Position numbers and translations under genes: made by a program. A model generated the notes under the pieces. That model saw only the letters and a list, made by a program, of their open reading frames with translations, did no database searches and was not told the DNA's origin. A stretch of 64,000 bases of DNA from Polynucleobacter sp. JS-Polo-80-F4 (GTDB taxonomy: Bacteria > Pseudomonadota > Gammaproteobacteria > Burkholderiales > Burkholderiaceae): positions 1,184,018-1,248,017 of the forward strand of contig NZ_JACVPI010000001.1 of NCBI RefSeq assembly GCF_018881965.1, in the 5' to 3' direction. Every line of letters starts with the position of its first letter. Position 1 is the first letter of the stretch. Below are positions 9,868 through 18,145 of the stretch, piece by piece.

Positions 9868-10155
9868 ATGGTTGATAACTTCAATTTAGAGCAAGAAATA
9901 CCCTTGTGGTCACTTGATAGCAGTGGCAAAAGGATTGTGCGGGAGTTTGCTTTTACAGACTTCAAGCAAGCATTTGAATTTATGACGCTCTGTGCGCAAT
10001 ATGCCGAAGAAATTGACCATCATCCTGATTGGTCAAACTCTTGGAATAAGGTGATGGTGGAATTGACCACCCATTCGGCTGGGACTTTAACTAAATTAGA
10101 TATTCAGTTGGCAAAGGCAATGGATGCCTTTGCTTCCCAGGTTAAGCTCGGCTAA
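9868..10155 (+). CDS. phhB: 4a-hydroxytetrahydrobiopterin dehydratase (PCD/DCoH family)
   Basis: The 95-residue protein has the pterin-4a-carbinolamine dehydratase signature: EIDHHPDWSNSWNKVMVEL followed by TTHSAGTLT. The two histidines and the tryptophan bind the pterin. It recycles the cofactor of aromatic amino acid hydroxylases, but no phenylalanine hydroxylase gene is nearby, and relatives without one have been linked to molybdopterin or other pterin metabolism, which would suit the molybdenum genes in this window. The start is 15 bases after the pseudouridine synthase stop, with AAAGGTAA as ribosome binding site. Its stop abuts the convergent small gene with no gap. Confidence 0.88.
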   Translation: MVDNFNLEQEIPLWSLDSSGKRIVREFAFTDFKQAFEFMTLCAQYAEEIDHHPDWSNSWNKVMVELTTHSAGTLTKLDIQLAKAMDAFASQVKLG

Positions 10156-10371
10156 TTAGTGCTCATCGCCTTCGTGTTCTTCCTCATTCATGCTCATGAG
10201 GATGGTGGCCAATAAACCATAGACCACTTCAGTGGAGATCATTCCATCTTCATCCAAATCATCAATTAAGTCGTTTAGGCGGTCCTCGGTTGGCTCGTTG
10301 AGCAAGGTCATCGCACACTCGCACCCATAGTCAAAATCTTCGTCGTTCTGGGTTTGGTTTTCTTCGGTCAT
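10156..10371 (-). CDS. Small acidic protein of unknown function
   Basis: This 71-residue frame encodes a strongly acidic protein (many Asp/Glu, including DLIDDLDEDGMIS and MNEEEHEGDEH) with two cysteines in DYGCECAM. It is not a shadow of another gene: the opposite strand is empty here, and the start has AAGGATAAAT just upstream. I do not recognise a family. The central part could form two helices separated by an EF-hand-like acidic loop, though it lacks a full EF-hand. It is convergent with phhB with zero spacing. Likely a real cytoplasmic protein, but unverified. Confidence 0.6.
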   Translation of the reverse strand: MTEENQTQNDEDFDYGCECAMTLLNEPTEDRLNDLIDDLDEDGMISTEVVYGLLATILMSMNEEEHEGDEH

Positions 10372-10514
10372 ATTTATCCTTAATTGGGTACTTAGGATAG
10401 CAAATTACAGCGCAATTCGATAGGGTTTTGCCCTAGGCCAAGACATTTATGTGCGAGCGCAAAAAGTCCAGAATGATTTATAGTCTTTTGAAAAGAAAAA
10501 CCATAGGAGACAGC

Positions 10515-11012
10515 GTGCAATTAGATATTAATGGCCAGGTTCAAAATATTGACGTTGAGCCAAATATGCCCTTGTTATGGGCCATCCGAGAAGTGGTGGG
10601 GCTTACCGGCACCAAGTATGGCTGTGGTGTAGCGCAATGTGGCGCTTGTACTGTCTACCTCAATGGCGAGCCAGTGCGTTCTTGCTCTATTCCGGTGTCT
10701 GCAGTTGGTAAGGCCAAAATTACCACTATTGAGGCACTCTCTAAAAATAATACGCATCCAGTGCAGCAAGCCTGGATTGCACTGGATGTTCCTCAGTGCG
10801 GTTATTGTCAGTCTGGTCAAATTATGGCCGCTGCAGCACTGTTAAAGCGAAACCCAAAACCTACCGATGTTGATATTGATAACGCAATGGGAAATCTTTG
10901 CCGTTGCGGAACCTATCAAAAGATTCGGGATGGCATTCATGTGGCTTCTGGTCAAAAGAAATTAGTAGATGTTTTGGCCGAGTACAACGCTACTCCTGCG
11001 ACTCGTGGTTAA
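10515..11012 (+). CDS. (2Fe-2S) subunit of a molybdenum hydroxylase (IorA-like)
   Basis: The protein carries two [2Fe-2S] sites of the xanthine oxidase family: the plant-ferredoxin type CGVAQCGACTVYLNGEPVRSC and the helical type CGYCQSGQ...CRCGTY. I place the start at the GTG at 10515, preceded by AGGAGA at 5 bases, giving 165 residues, close to the usual 150-160 of isoquinoline 1-oxidoreductase alpha subunits. A longer frame starts at 10449, but lacks family similarity there. It passes electrons from the molybdenum subunit encoded 10 bases downstream. No signal is present, so it is probably carried across the membrane with the Tat-exported large subunit. Confidence 0.9.
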   Translation: MQLDINGQVQNIDVEPNMPLLWAIREVVGLTGTKYGCGVAQCGACTVYLNGEPVRSCSIPVSAVGKAKITTIEALSKNNTHPVQQAWIALDVPQCGYCQSGQIMAAAALLKRNPKPTDVDIDNAMGNLCRCGTYQKIRDGIHVASGQKKLVDVLAEYNATPATRG

Positions 11013-11022
11013 GGAGAAAAAC

Positions 11023-13254
11023 ATGACAACAAAAAATCAAACTCCTATTTTAGAAAATGCTTTACGCCGTGACTTCATTATTAAGGGCACTATGCTGGGT
11101 GGTGGACTTATGCTGGGCATAGGTGCATTGCCTGATGCAGCATTTGCTCAGGCTGGCGCTAAGTATGATCCAAACACACCGCTACAAGCCGGTGAGGCTG
11201 AGGTAAATGCCTGGGTTAGCATTAAGCCAGACGATACCGTCTATATCAGAATTGCCCGATCAGAGATGGGTCAAGGGACGCGTACAGGCCTTGCCCAATT
11301 GGTTACCGAAGAGCTCGAGTGCAATTGGAAAAAAGTCAAAACACAGTCAGCTACTCCGGGCCAAAGTTTAGCGCGCAAGCGTGTTTGGGGTGAGCACGGT
11401 ACAGGCGGTAGTCGTGGTATTCGGATCTCTGAAGACTATGTACGTCGTGGTGCAGCAGCAGCGCGCATCATGCTCATGCAGGCAGCCGCTAATCAATGGA
11501 ATGTTCCTGTTTCAGAATTAATCGTGGATAAGGGTGTTATCACTCATACGGCAACAGGTCGTAAAACAACTTACGGAAAAGTAGCTGAGTTAGCTTCAAC
11601 CTTAAATCCACCGGATCCTAAATCAATCACTTTGAGAGACCCAAGAAATTGGAAAGTGGCTGGACAACCTTATGCACGTATCGATACCGCCAATAAGGTC
11701 AATGGATCAAAAGTCTATGGCGTTGATTTGCAGCTCCCCGGAATGCTTTGCGCATCCGTAAAAGCGTGCCCAGTCTTTGGTGGCAAATTGGTGAGCTATG
11801 ACGAAGCCAAGATCAAAGACATGCGCGGAGTGAAGAGCGTAGTCAAGATTGATGACAGCACTCTTGCGGTAGTGGCTGATACTTGGTGGCATGCAAACAC
11901 CGCCCTGAATGCGCTACCAATCGTTTGGGATGAGGGTAAGGCTGCTAGCGTCTCACAAGATGGCATTAATAAAATGCTGCGGGATGGTCTAGATGAGCAG
12001 GGAGATTTCTGGCAGCGTAAGGAAGGGGATGCGCCTGCCGCTATTAATAGCGCCTCTAAGAAAGTTGAGGCTATTTATTACACACCTTATCGTGCCCACG
12101 TCACGATGGAGCCTATGAATGCCACCGTCAAGATCACAGGTGATCGTGCGGAGGCTTGGGTTCCAACACAAAATGGTGAAGGCTCACATGCAGCTTTATC
12201 TGAGGCGACTGGATTCCCACTCGCAAATTGCGAAGTATATAAATTAGATTCTGGTTGTGGCCTGGGTCGTCGCGGATCAACACAAGACTTCACTACATTT
12301 GCGGCTAAAGTGGCGCAAAAATTTCCGGGCGTACCCGTGAAAGTCATTTGGAGTCGTGAAGAAGATATGACTCATGATTACTATCATCCAATAGCGATGG
12401 CAAAGATGACTGCTGGTATAGATGGCTCTGGTAATTTGACAGGCATGCATATTAAGGTTGCGGGTCAATCTATTAATGCCACCTTGGCACCACAGGCTAT
12501 TAAAAATGGTAAAGATGAACGTCAGCTCCAAGGCTTTTATGAGAAGGGTCCAGATGCTCAACTTGGTTATACCTTCCCGACACTCTTAACTGAGTATGTG
12601 ATGAAGAATACCCATGTGCCCGTTGGCCCATGGCGTGGCGTGAATACCAATCAAAACGGCATCTTCATGGAATGCTTCATGGATGAGTGCGCTAAGGCGG
12701 CCGGCAAGGATCCTGTGAAATTCAGACAGGCACTCATGCAAAGCCATCCAAAACATTTGGGTGTTCTGAATGCTGCCGCCAAGAAGGCGGATTGGGATAA
12801 ACCATTGCCAGCAGGAACGTATCGAGGTGTTGCTCAGTTCATGGGCTATGCCAGTTACTCTGCATGCGTAGCGGAAGTTACTGTGCAAAATAATGTAGTT
12901 AAAGTCACGCGCTTAGTATTTGCCTTAAATTCTGGTCATGTGGTTAACCCATACTTAACACGTGAACAAATTGAAGGTTCTGTGGCGATGGCATTGGGTG
13001 CAATCTTCTTGCCGGAGATCTCTGTCGAAAACGGCCGCATTAAACAGCAGAATTTGGATACTTATCCGCTTCTGAAACTGTCTGCGACACCAAGAATTGA
13101 AACAGTCTTGGTTCCGAGCTTTGATTTTTGGGGTGGGGTTGGTGAGCCAACCATCTGCGTAGTTGGCCCAGCTGTTGCAAACGCAATCTCTGCTGCAATC
13201 GGCAGACCGGTGCGGAACTTCCCACTCAGCAAGGAAGGTTTGAGCTTGGCTTAA
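11023..13254 (+). CDS. Molybdopterin-binding subunit of a Tat-exported molybdenum hydroxylase (IorB-like)
   Basis: The 743-residue protein belongs to the xanthine dehydrogenase/aldehyde oxidase molybdopterin family in the single-chain IorB arrangement. It begins with a Tat signal (twin Arg in LRRDFIIKG, hydrophobic stretch, cleavage near AAFAQA). Molybdenum-cofactor motifs include GQGTRTGLAQLV, GTGGSRGIRISEDY, CGLGRRGSTQDF and the catalytic glutamate in GVGEPTICVVGP near the C-terminus. It oxidises an aldehyde or N-heterocycle in the periplasm; the substrate is unknown. ATG at 11023 is chosen for GGAGAAAAAC just before it. No cytochrome subunit or XdhC-like maturation gene is adjacent. Confidence 0.9.
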   Translation: MTTKNQTPILENALRRDFIIKGTMLGGGLMLGIGALPDAAFAQAGAKYDPNTPLQAGEAEVNAWVSIKPDDTVYIRIARSEMGQGTRTGLAQLVTEELECNWKKVKTQSATPGQSLARKRVWGEHGTGGSRGIRISEDYVRRGAAAARIMLMQAAANQWNVPVSELIVDKGVITHTATGRKTTYGKVAELASTLNPPDPKSITLRDPRNWKVAGQPYARIDTANKVNGSKVYGVDLQLPGMLCASVKACPVFGGKLVSYDEAKIKDMRGVKSVVKIDDSTLAVVADTWWHANTALNALPIVWDEGKAASVSQDGINKMLRDGLDEQGDFWQRKEGDAPAAINSASKKVEAIYYTPYRAHVTMEPMNATVKITGDRAEAWVPTQNGEGSHAALSEATGFPLANCEVYKLDSGCGLGRRGSTQDFTTFAAKVAQKFPGVPVKVIWSREEDMTHDYYHPIAMAKMTAGIDGSGNLTGMHIKVAGQSINATLAPQAIKNGKDERQLQGFYEKGPDAQLGYTFPTLLTEYVMKNTHVPVGPWRGVNTNQNGIFMECFMDECAKAAGKDPVKFRQALMQSHPKHLGVLNAAAKKADWDKPLPAGTYRGVAQFMGYASYSACVAEVTVQNNVVKVTRLVFALNSGHVVNPYLTREQIEGSVAMALGAIFLPEISVENGRIKQQNLDTYPLLKLSATPRIETVLVPSFDFWGGVGEPTICVVGPAVANAISAAIGRPVRNFPLSKEGLSLA

Positions 13255-13277
13255 GTTGTAACCTGATTGAAATTGAT

Positions 13278-13316
13278 TAAACGACCCCATTGGTTCTAAA
13301 TGAATGGGGTCGTTTA
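13278..13316 (+). repeat. Long perfect inverted repeat between iorB-like gene and msrQ
   Basis: A 14-bp perfect stem (13278-13291 with 13303-13316) with an 11-base loop lies 24 bases after the molybdenum-subunit stop and ends 9 bases before the msrQ ATG. It has a GC-rich core but only a poor T tract (TTTAATAT), so it is either an inefficient terminator or a structure controlling msrQ translation: the only Shine-Dalgarno-like bases ahead of msrQ (GGGGT) sit in its 3' arm. Confidence 0.6.
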
Positions 13317-13325
13317 ATATGTCTT

Positions 13326-13928
13326 ATGAAGTTTATTAAGACCGCCGTCTTTCTCTTATCCCTCGCGCCACTAGCTCGCTTGATTTGGCTTGGTGCTTAT
13401 GAGGGTTTAGGTGCCAACCCCATTGAATTTATCACCCGCTCAACGGGTACTTGGGCACTGGTCTTTCTCTGCATTACGCTAGCCATGACCCCCTTGCGCT
13501 TGTTAACGGGTATGACTACATGGATCAAGCTGCGTCGAATGTTGGGGCTCTTTTGCTTCTTCTACGCTGCTATTCATTTTTCAATCTGGTTCTGGTTGGA
13601 TCAGAATCTAGATCTTCAATCCATGTGGAATGATGTCATTAAGCGACCCTTTATTACAATGGGCTTTTTGAGTTTGGTGCTGCTGACCCCCTTGGCCTTA
13701 ACATCCAATCAATGGGCAGTCCGCCAGCTCGGTAGGCGTTGGAATTTATTACATAAGCTTGTGTACGTGATCGCATGTACTGCAATCGTTCACTATTGGT
13801 GGCATAAAGCAGGCAAGAATGATTTAGGAACAGTCTCCGTTTATGGAGTCGTTATTTTTCTATTGCTGATCTGCCGCATTCCAGCCATTAGAAATTTTCT
13901 TCAGAATATCCGAAGCAAATCTACTTAG
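13326..13928 (+). CDS. msrQ: MsrQ, haem b membrane subunit of the MsrPQ system
   Basis: The 200-residue protein has about six membrane segments of the ferric reductase-like transmembrane domain, with haem-ligand histidines in FFYAAIHFSIW, NLLHKLVYV and IVHYWWHKAG. It matches MsrQ (formerly YedZ), which moves electrons from the respiratory chain to periplasmic MsrP. The ATG at 13326 (MKFIKTAVF) is chosen over the in-frame TTG at 13290, which lies inside an inverted repeat. Usually msrQ is adjacent to msrP; here seven genes intervene. Its stop overlaps that of the convergent gene by 4 bases. Confidence 0.92.
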   Translation: MKFIKTAVFLLSLAPLARLIWLGAYEGLGANPIEFITRSTGTWALVFLCITLAMTPLRLLTGMTTWIKLRRMLGLFCFFYAAIHFSIWFWLDQNLDLQSMWNDVIKRPFITMGFLSLVLLTPLALTSNQWAVRQLGRRWNLLHKLVYVIACTAIVHYWWHKAGKNDLGTVSVYGVVIFLLLICRIPAIRNFLQNIRSKST

Positions 13929-14815
13929 AACTCGACGGTATAACGCGCGATCAGGCGACGTGTTTCGACAAATCCATTCTTGATTTCCATGTCACGACCA
14001 TACTGGAGACTAATTCTGCCAAATGGGTAATACGCTAATGCGCTCAATAAGAAGCGTTGAGTATTCATAACATTATTTTGATAGGTATTACCAATCGTGG
14101 TGGCGCCGCCTGCTACATAAAAGTATGAGGCACCTAATGTGTAGGTCTGATTGATCTTGTAGATTGGACCCAGCTGCGTAGTCGTTAGTGGCTTCTGATT
14201 GAGGGAGGTATTATTTGCGGAAAAGCACGCTGCAGCGCACTGACTATTGCCTCCGAACCACATCGTATCAACGGCAATCATGCCATCCAGATTCTCAATA
14301 ATCGGTTGTTGATAGCCCATCTGAATATCGGATCTATAGCGGTTCTCACTAACGTTAAAAGCTTGCTGGCTGTTATAGCTTCCAGTAGGAGCTGTTAAGT
14401 AAGCGGCCAAACCAAGGTACCTCCTCTTTTCCCTATCTGCATAGGGCCAGAATGCGGTCGCAAATGTGAGATCTCCAGCGCCAGTGCTTGGTGCGTAACT
14501 TGCCAATGACCCTGCTGGTTTAATCGTGCCATAAGGGATTTGAATGTAGGAGATAGCAGGTAGATCTTTCACTGCATAACTTGTGCTGATGCGGGCAATG
14601 GCGCTTTGAGTGCCAATATCTGGGCTGCCAAATGGTTTAGTAGAAACGGCTGCACCATTCCTATAAAAAGTACCATTCTCTGTATTTAGGTAACTGATCA
14701 TGGCGTGGCTCTTGCCTGGTAATGGCGCCACAATATCATTAGGTTGCAAATCAATAGCGAAGGCAGCCGACGGTAGATTCAAAAGAGTAAGTGCGATGAA
14801 GCGACGTAAATTCAT
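13925..14815 (-). CDS. Outer-membrane transporter-like protein (phenol meta-degradation/MetA family)
   Basis: The 296-residue protein has a Sec signal (to about FAIDL) and then alternating hydrophobic/polar beta strands ending with an aromatic residue (YTVEF), typical of outer-membrane beta-barrels. It resembles the family annotated as transporter or phenol meta-degradation superfamily protein (PF13557-like), with DIQMGYQQPI, PIYKINQTYTLGASYFYV and LALAYYPFGRISLQYG-like strands. The substrate is unknown. Its position after the molybdenum hydroxylase is compatible with uptake of a hydrophobic substrate, but that is only a guess. Convergent with msrQ with a 4-base overlap. Confidence 0.72.
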   Translation of the reverse strand: MNLRRFIALTLLNLPSAAFAIDLQPNDIVAPLPGKSHAMISYLNTENGTFYRNGAAVSTKPFGSPDIGTQSAIARISTSYAVKDLPAISYIQIPYGTIKPAGSLASYAPSTGAGDLTFATAFWPYADREKRRYLGLAAYLTAPTGSYNSQQAFNVSENRYRSDIQMGYQQPIIENLDGMIAVDTMWFGGNSQCAAACFSANNTSLNQKPLTTTQLGPIYKINQTYTLGASYFYVAGGATTIGNTYQNNVMNTQRFLLSALAYYPFGRISLQYGRDMEIKNGFVETRRLIARYTVEF

Positions 14816-14866
14816 GCAAGTATTGTAATTAATATAAAAAGAATAGGTATCACGTACTACCCTACA

Positions 14867-15202
14867 ATGGATCTCATGAAAACCTTCTTCTCAAAGTTAA
14901 GTCCACTTTTATTATTGGTGGGCCTTTCGGCTTGTACTAAAGCCCCTCCCCAGCCCCCTGGATCGACAACGTACTCCCCGTATACCTCGCAGCAGATCAA
15001 AGAGTTTAATAGCCAGACTCTTTCTCCGGTAGAGGGGCCATTTGGTCCAGTGGATCCAAGAGCAGAGGATCTTCGTATAGCCAAAGAGCGCACATTGGAT
15101 TCAAAATTTTATAATCAGCCAGAGGGTGAAGAAGAGGCGGAGGCAATAGAGACTCAATCTGCCGATCCTTATCAAGCCACAAAACCTATTATTACTTTCT
15201 AG
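14867..15202 (+). CDS. Small proline-rich lipoprotein of unknown function
   Basis: The 111-residue protein has a lipoprotein signal with the lipobox LVGLSAC, so the mature chain starts at Cys near residue 23 and is probably anchored in the outer membrane. The mature part is short, rich in Pro, Ser and Glu (KAPPQPPGSTTYSPYTS, GEEEAEAIE) and looks disordered. I do not recognise a family. A second ATG at 14876 is equally possible as start. It is divergent from the transporter-like gene and its stop lies 8 bases from the convergent yedK-type gene, without a terminator. Confidence 0.7.
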   Translation: MDLMKTFFSKLSPLLLLVGLSACTKAPPQPPGSTTYSPYTSQQIKEFNSQTLSPVEGPFGPVDPRAEDLRIAKERTLDSKFYNQPEGEEEAEAIETQSADPYQATKPIITF

Positions 15203-15210
15203 GCAGGTAT

Positions 15211-15831
15211 TTAGCTGATCGTTAGTTCTGGAATAGAGTTCAGCTGTAGTAATTCTTGTGCTTCTTCAGGCGTGGCATTAAGCCAAGCGTTAAAAAGTTC
15301 GGGGCGCAATGGAACTACTGCACGTTTTTCATCCTCGGGTTTATGCATGCGCCGCATTACGGGGTGATCACTAGCATCGATAGTGAGCATAGAAAAAGAA
15401 ACGATAAGCTCACCAGTTTCAGGTTCAGTCCAGGTATCCCAGATTGATGCAATCGCCATAGGTTCTTGATTGGCTTGTTGGATAGCAGTACGCACCGCTT
15501 TGCCTGATTCATAACAGGGCTCATAAAAAGCATCGGCTAAAGCAAGGGCGTAATGTCGACTTTTCCAGGCATGTTTATAAGAAGGCTTCTGCGCAACCGT
15601 TTCCGCTCTAGCGTTATACGTTTTTCTTCCGAAGGTTTCCTCTTTGGCCCAGGATGGCAATAAACCAAAACGAGCCAAACCAATGGCGGTGCGGTCAGTA
15701 TTGTGGCTTTTGAGAACAATAGGCCCTGGGTAGGTCGGAAACACATCATGAGCATTTGAAGCCGGAAGAACCAGATCAAAATGGGTCTTAACCCAATCAG
15801 CATTGACGGTAGTGAGGTATTGAACGCACAT
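15211..15831 (-). CDS. yedK: SOS response-associated peptidase, YedK/HMCES family
   Basis: The 206-residue protein is of the SRAP family, which forms a stable thiazolidine crosslink with abasic sites in single-stranded DNA. The reactive Cys2 is present directly after the initiator Met (MCVQY), with Asn73 and Arg75 in KTYNARAETV, Glu104 in ADAFYE, and the histidine in DHPVMRRMHKPE. Those match the catalytic set of E. coli YedK, except that the usual MCGR start is MCVQ here. Length is close to the family norm (about 220). No SOS box was seen upstream. Confidence 0.9.
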   Translation of the reverse strand: MCVQYLTTVNADWVKTHFDLVLPASNAHDVFPTYPGPIVLKSHNTDRTAIGLARFGLLPSWAKEETFGRKTYNARAETVAQKPSYKHAWKSRHYALALADAFYEPCYESGKAVRTAIQQANQEPMAIASIWDTWTEPETGELIVSFSMLTIDASDHPVMRRMHKPEDEKRAVVPLRPELFNAWLNATPEEAQELLQLNSIPELTIS

Positions 15832-15915
15832 GGCTTGATTTTACTGCTGCTTATGACTATTTAAGCTTGGCCTGCTGGTAACATTGAGGTTAATTTTTAG
15901 AAAGATACGTTCCTT

Positions 15916-16755
15916 ATGAAACCTTTTGCTTCTGTATTTAATCCAATGGTAGTGCGCTTTATTGCTGCTGGCTTGTTGACGGGTGCGCTTGTAGGCGGCT
16001 CCTATGCACAACAAAGTGGTTTGCCAATTAATGCTGCAGCATCTGTTAACGGCGCCATCATTACTAATGACATGGTTGAGCAAGGAATTAAGGTTGCTAT
16101 TTCTCAGGGGCAAAAAGATTCTCCAGAACTACGCAAAATGGTGATTGAGAAGTATGTTGAAGTGCTATTACTTTCACAGCAAGCAGAGAAAGATGGCTTG
16201 GCTAATTCTGAGAAAGCCAATACGCAACTCATGATGATTCGTCAAAATTATCTGGCAGATCTTGAGTTATCAACTTATATGGCTAAAAACCCAATCACCG
16301 ATGCGGATATCCAAGCTGAATACAACAAAGAGATTTCTTCATTGGGTCCACAAGGCATGATTACTGAATATAAGGTGAGTGATATTGCAGTGGCCAGTGA
16401 GGCGGATGCGCAAGCTGCATTAGCACGCATTAAAAAGGGCGAGTCATTTGATAAGGTTGCCAAGAGCGTTTCATTGGCTCCGAACAAAGTTCAAGGTGGA
16501 GCTGTAGGATGGGTTCAGGCTGGCCAGGTAGGTCCTCAATTAGCCTCTGCCTTAGCCTCGCTATCTAAAGGCCAAGTTACTGCCCCGATCCAGATGCAGC
16601 AAGGCTGGTACCTCATGAAGTTGGAAGATAAAAAATCGAGCAAGCCGCCATCATTTGAGCAGGCAAAGCAGGCTATTCGTGCTGGAATGACGCAAAGAAA
16701 GCAATTTGAATTTTTAAGTCAGATTGCAAAAGATGCAAAGATTGTAGTTCAGTAA
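15916..16755 (+). CDS. Secreted parvulin-type peptidyl-prolyl isomerase
   Basis: The 279-residue protein has a Sec signal ending near SYAQQS, an N-terminal SurA-like helical chaperone part (residues 40-130) and a parvulin (PpiC) rotamase domain around residues 140-240, with VSDIAVASEADAQAALARIKKGESFDKVAK, GGAVGWVQAGQVGPQLASAL and GWYLMKLEDKK being typical. It assists folding of exported proteins in the periplasm. It stands alone, with a strong terminator 27 bases after its stop. Specific assignment (PpiC, PrsA-like or PpiD-like) is not possible. Confidence 0.9.
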   Translation: MKPFASVFNPMVVRFIAAGLLTGALVGGSYAQQSGLPINAAASVNGAIITNDMVEQGIKVAISQGQKDSPELRKMVIEKYVEVLLLSQQAEKDGLANSEKANTQLMMIRQNYLADLELSTYMAKNPITDADIQAEYNKEISSLGPQGMITEYKVSDIAVASEADAQAALARIKKGESFDKVAKSVSLAPNKVQGGAVGWVQAGQVGPQLASALASLSKGQVTAPIQMQQGWYLMKLEDKKSSKPPSFEQAKQAIRAGMTQRKQFEFLSQIAKDAKIVVQ

Positions 16756-16781
16756 AAAGTAACTGCAAGACTATGCTGTAG

Positions 16782-16807
16782 AAAAAGGACTCCTCGGAGT
16801 CCTTTTT
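16782..16807. terminator. Bidirectional terminator between the parvulin gene and folA
   Basis: A near-perfect palindrome (16782-16793 with 16796-16807) with A tract on one side and T tract on the other can terminate both the parvulin transcript and the folA transcript arriving from the other strand; the folA stop codon overlaps its edge. Confidence 0.85.
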
Positions 16808-17294
16808 ATTTGCGCTCTAAAGTAATAAAGCTAAAGGTGATATCGCCTTCGGAGCCAGGGGTGCGCTCAATCTCTTTCCAGGAGGATTCATTGGGCACCT
16901 CAAAGAAAGTATCGCCGCCTTCAATATCTAAATCGATTTCGGTAATGTAGAGACGATCCGCTTTATCAAAGGCTTGCTTAAATAGTTGTTCACCACCGAT
17001 AACAAAAACACGCGGGAATTCACTCAAGCTCCTTAAGGCTTCATCAAGAGAGCCGACTAATTCGCCACCAGTAGCTTGATAGTTTGCATTGCGGCTCACA
17101 ACGATATTGCGACGTCCAGGAAGAGGGCGTCCAATGGATTCCCAGGTCTTGCGACCCATGATGACAGGAAAGCCCATAGTGACGCGCTTGAAAAACTGTA
17201 AATCAGCCGATATTTTCCAAGGCATTTGGTTATCGCGGCCGATGACGTGATTGCGCGAGCGCGCAACAATCATGGAGATGGCAGGTTGAGTCAT
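16806..17294 (-). CDS. folA: Dihydrofolate reductase
   Basis: The 162-residue protein has the DHFR pattern: ISMIVARSRNHVIGRDNQMPWKISADLQFFKR at the start (with Trp of the M20 loop and Asp27-equivalent in SADLQFFK), PVIMGRKTWESIGRPLPGR and FVIGGEQLFKQA. It regenerates tetrahydrofolate with NADPH after thymidylate synthase. It lies 11 bases downstream of thyA on the same strand, the usual thyA-folA pair, and is the last gene of a possible fdxA-fpr-thyA-folA transcript ending at the palindrome at 16782-16807. Confidence 0.96.
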   Translation of the reverse strand: MTQPAISMIVARSRNHVIGRDNQMPWKISADLQFFKRVTMGFPVIMGRKTWESIGRPLPGRRNIVVSRNANYQATGGELVGSLDEALRSLSEFPRVFVIGGEQLFKQAFDKADRLYITEIDLDIEGGDTFFEVPNESSWKEIERTPGSEGDITFSFITLERK

Positions 17295-17305
17295 AAGTAC
17301 GATTC

Positions 17306-18100
17306 TTAAATAGCTACAGGAGCTTTAATGTGGGGATGAGATTCGTAACCAACGATTTCGAAGTCTTCAAACTCATAATCAAATATTGAATCAGGTTTAC
17401 GCAAAATATTAAGCTTTGGTAGTGGGAAAAAGTTCCGTGATAACTGAAGCTCTACTTGCTCCAAATGATTGCTATATAAATGACAATCGCCACCAGTCCA
17501 AATAAAATCACCGACCTCAAGATTGCATTGTTGCGCCATCATATGCGTTAACAATGCATAGCTTGCAATATTAAAAGGAACGCCCAAGAAAATATCAGCG
17601 CTGCGTTGATAAAGTTGGCAGGACAACTTGCCATCAGCTACATAAAACTGAAAGAAGGCGTGGCATGGTGCTAAAGCCATGCGTGGAATATCTGCAACGT
17701 TCCAGGCGGACACAATAATTCGGCGTGAGTCCGGATTTTTCTTGATAGTTTCAACTACTTCTGAGATTTGATCGATGTGCTGACCGTTAGGAGCAGGCCA
17801 CGAGCGCCACTGATAGCCATAGATCGGACCTAAATCGCCATCAGCTGCGGCCCATTCATTCCAAATAGAAACACCACGCTCTTTAAGCCAGTTATTGTTA
17901 GTGCTGCCCTTGAGAAACCAGAGCAATTCGTAAATGATCGATTTGAGATGCAATTTTTTCGTGGTTACCATCGGAAACCCGTCGGCCAAGTTAAAGCGCA
18001 TCTGGTGCCCAAATACTGAGACTGTGCCAGTTCCAGTCCTGTCAGACTTTTGAACCCCCTTGGCGAGGACTTCTTTCATGAGATCGTGATATTGATGCAT
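17306..18100 (-). CDS. thyA: Thymidylate synthase
   Basis: The product is 264 residues, the exact length of E. coli ThyA. It holds the catalytic cysteine in [14 protein letters not shown], the phosphate-binding SDRTGTGT and [36 protein letters not shown] and the final APVAI. It methylates dUMP to dTMP using methylene-tetrahydrofolate. ATG at 18100 is preceded by AGCCAATATAT with no strong ribosome site. It is followed by folA at 11 bases and preceded by the ferredoxin reductase gene at 45 bases. Confidence 0.97.
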   Translation of the reverse strand: MHQYHDLMKEVLAKGVQKSDRTGTGTVSVFGHQMRFNLADGFPMVTTKKLHLKSIIYELLWFLKGSTNNNWLKERGVSIWNEWAAADGDLGPIYGYQWRSWPAPNGQHIDQISEVVETIKKNPDSRRIIVSAWNVADIPRMALAPCHAFFQFYVADGKLSCQLYQRSADIFLGVPFNIASYALLTHMMAQQCNLEVGDFIWTGGDCHLYSNHLEQVELQLSRNFFPLPKLNILRKPDSIFDYEFEDFEIVGYESHPHIKAPVAI

Positions 18101-18145
18101 ATATATTGGCTAAAAATGGTTATTTAATAACGAATTAGAGATAGC

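Noticed and set aside
9868-10155. Phenylalanine hydroxylase operon around phhB
   Set aside because: No phhA gene is present on either side, so an operon for phenylalanine catabolism is not supported.
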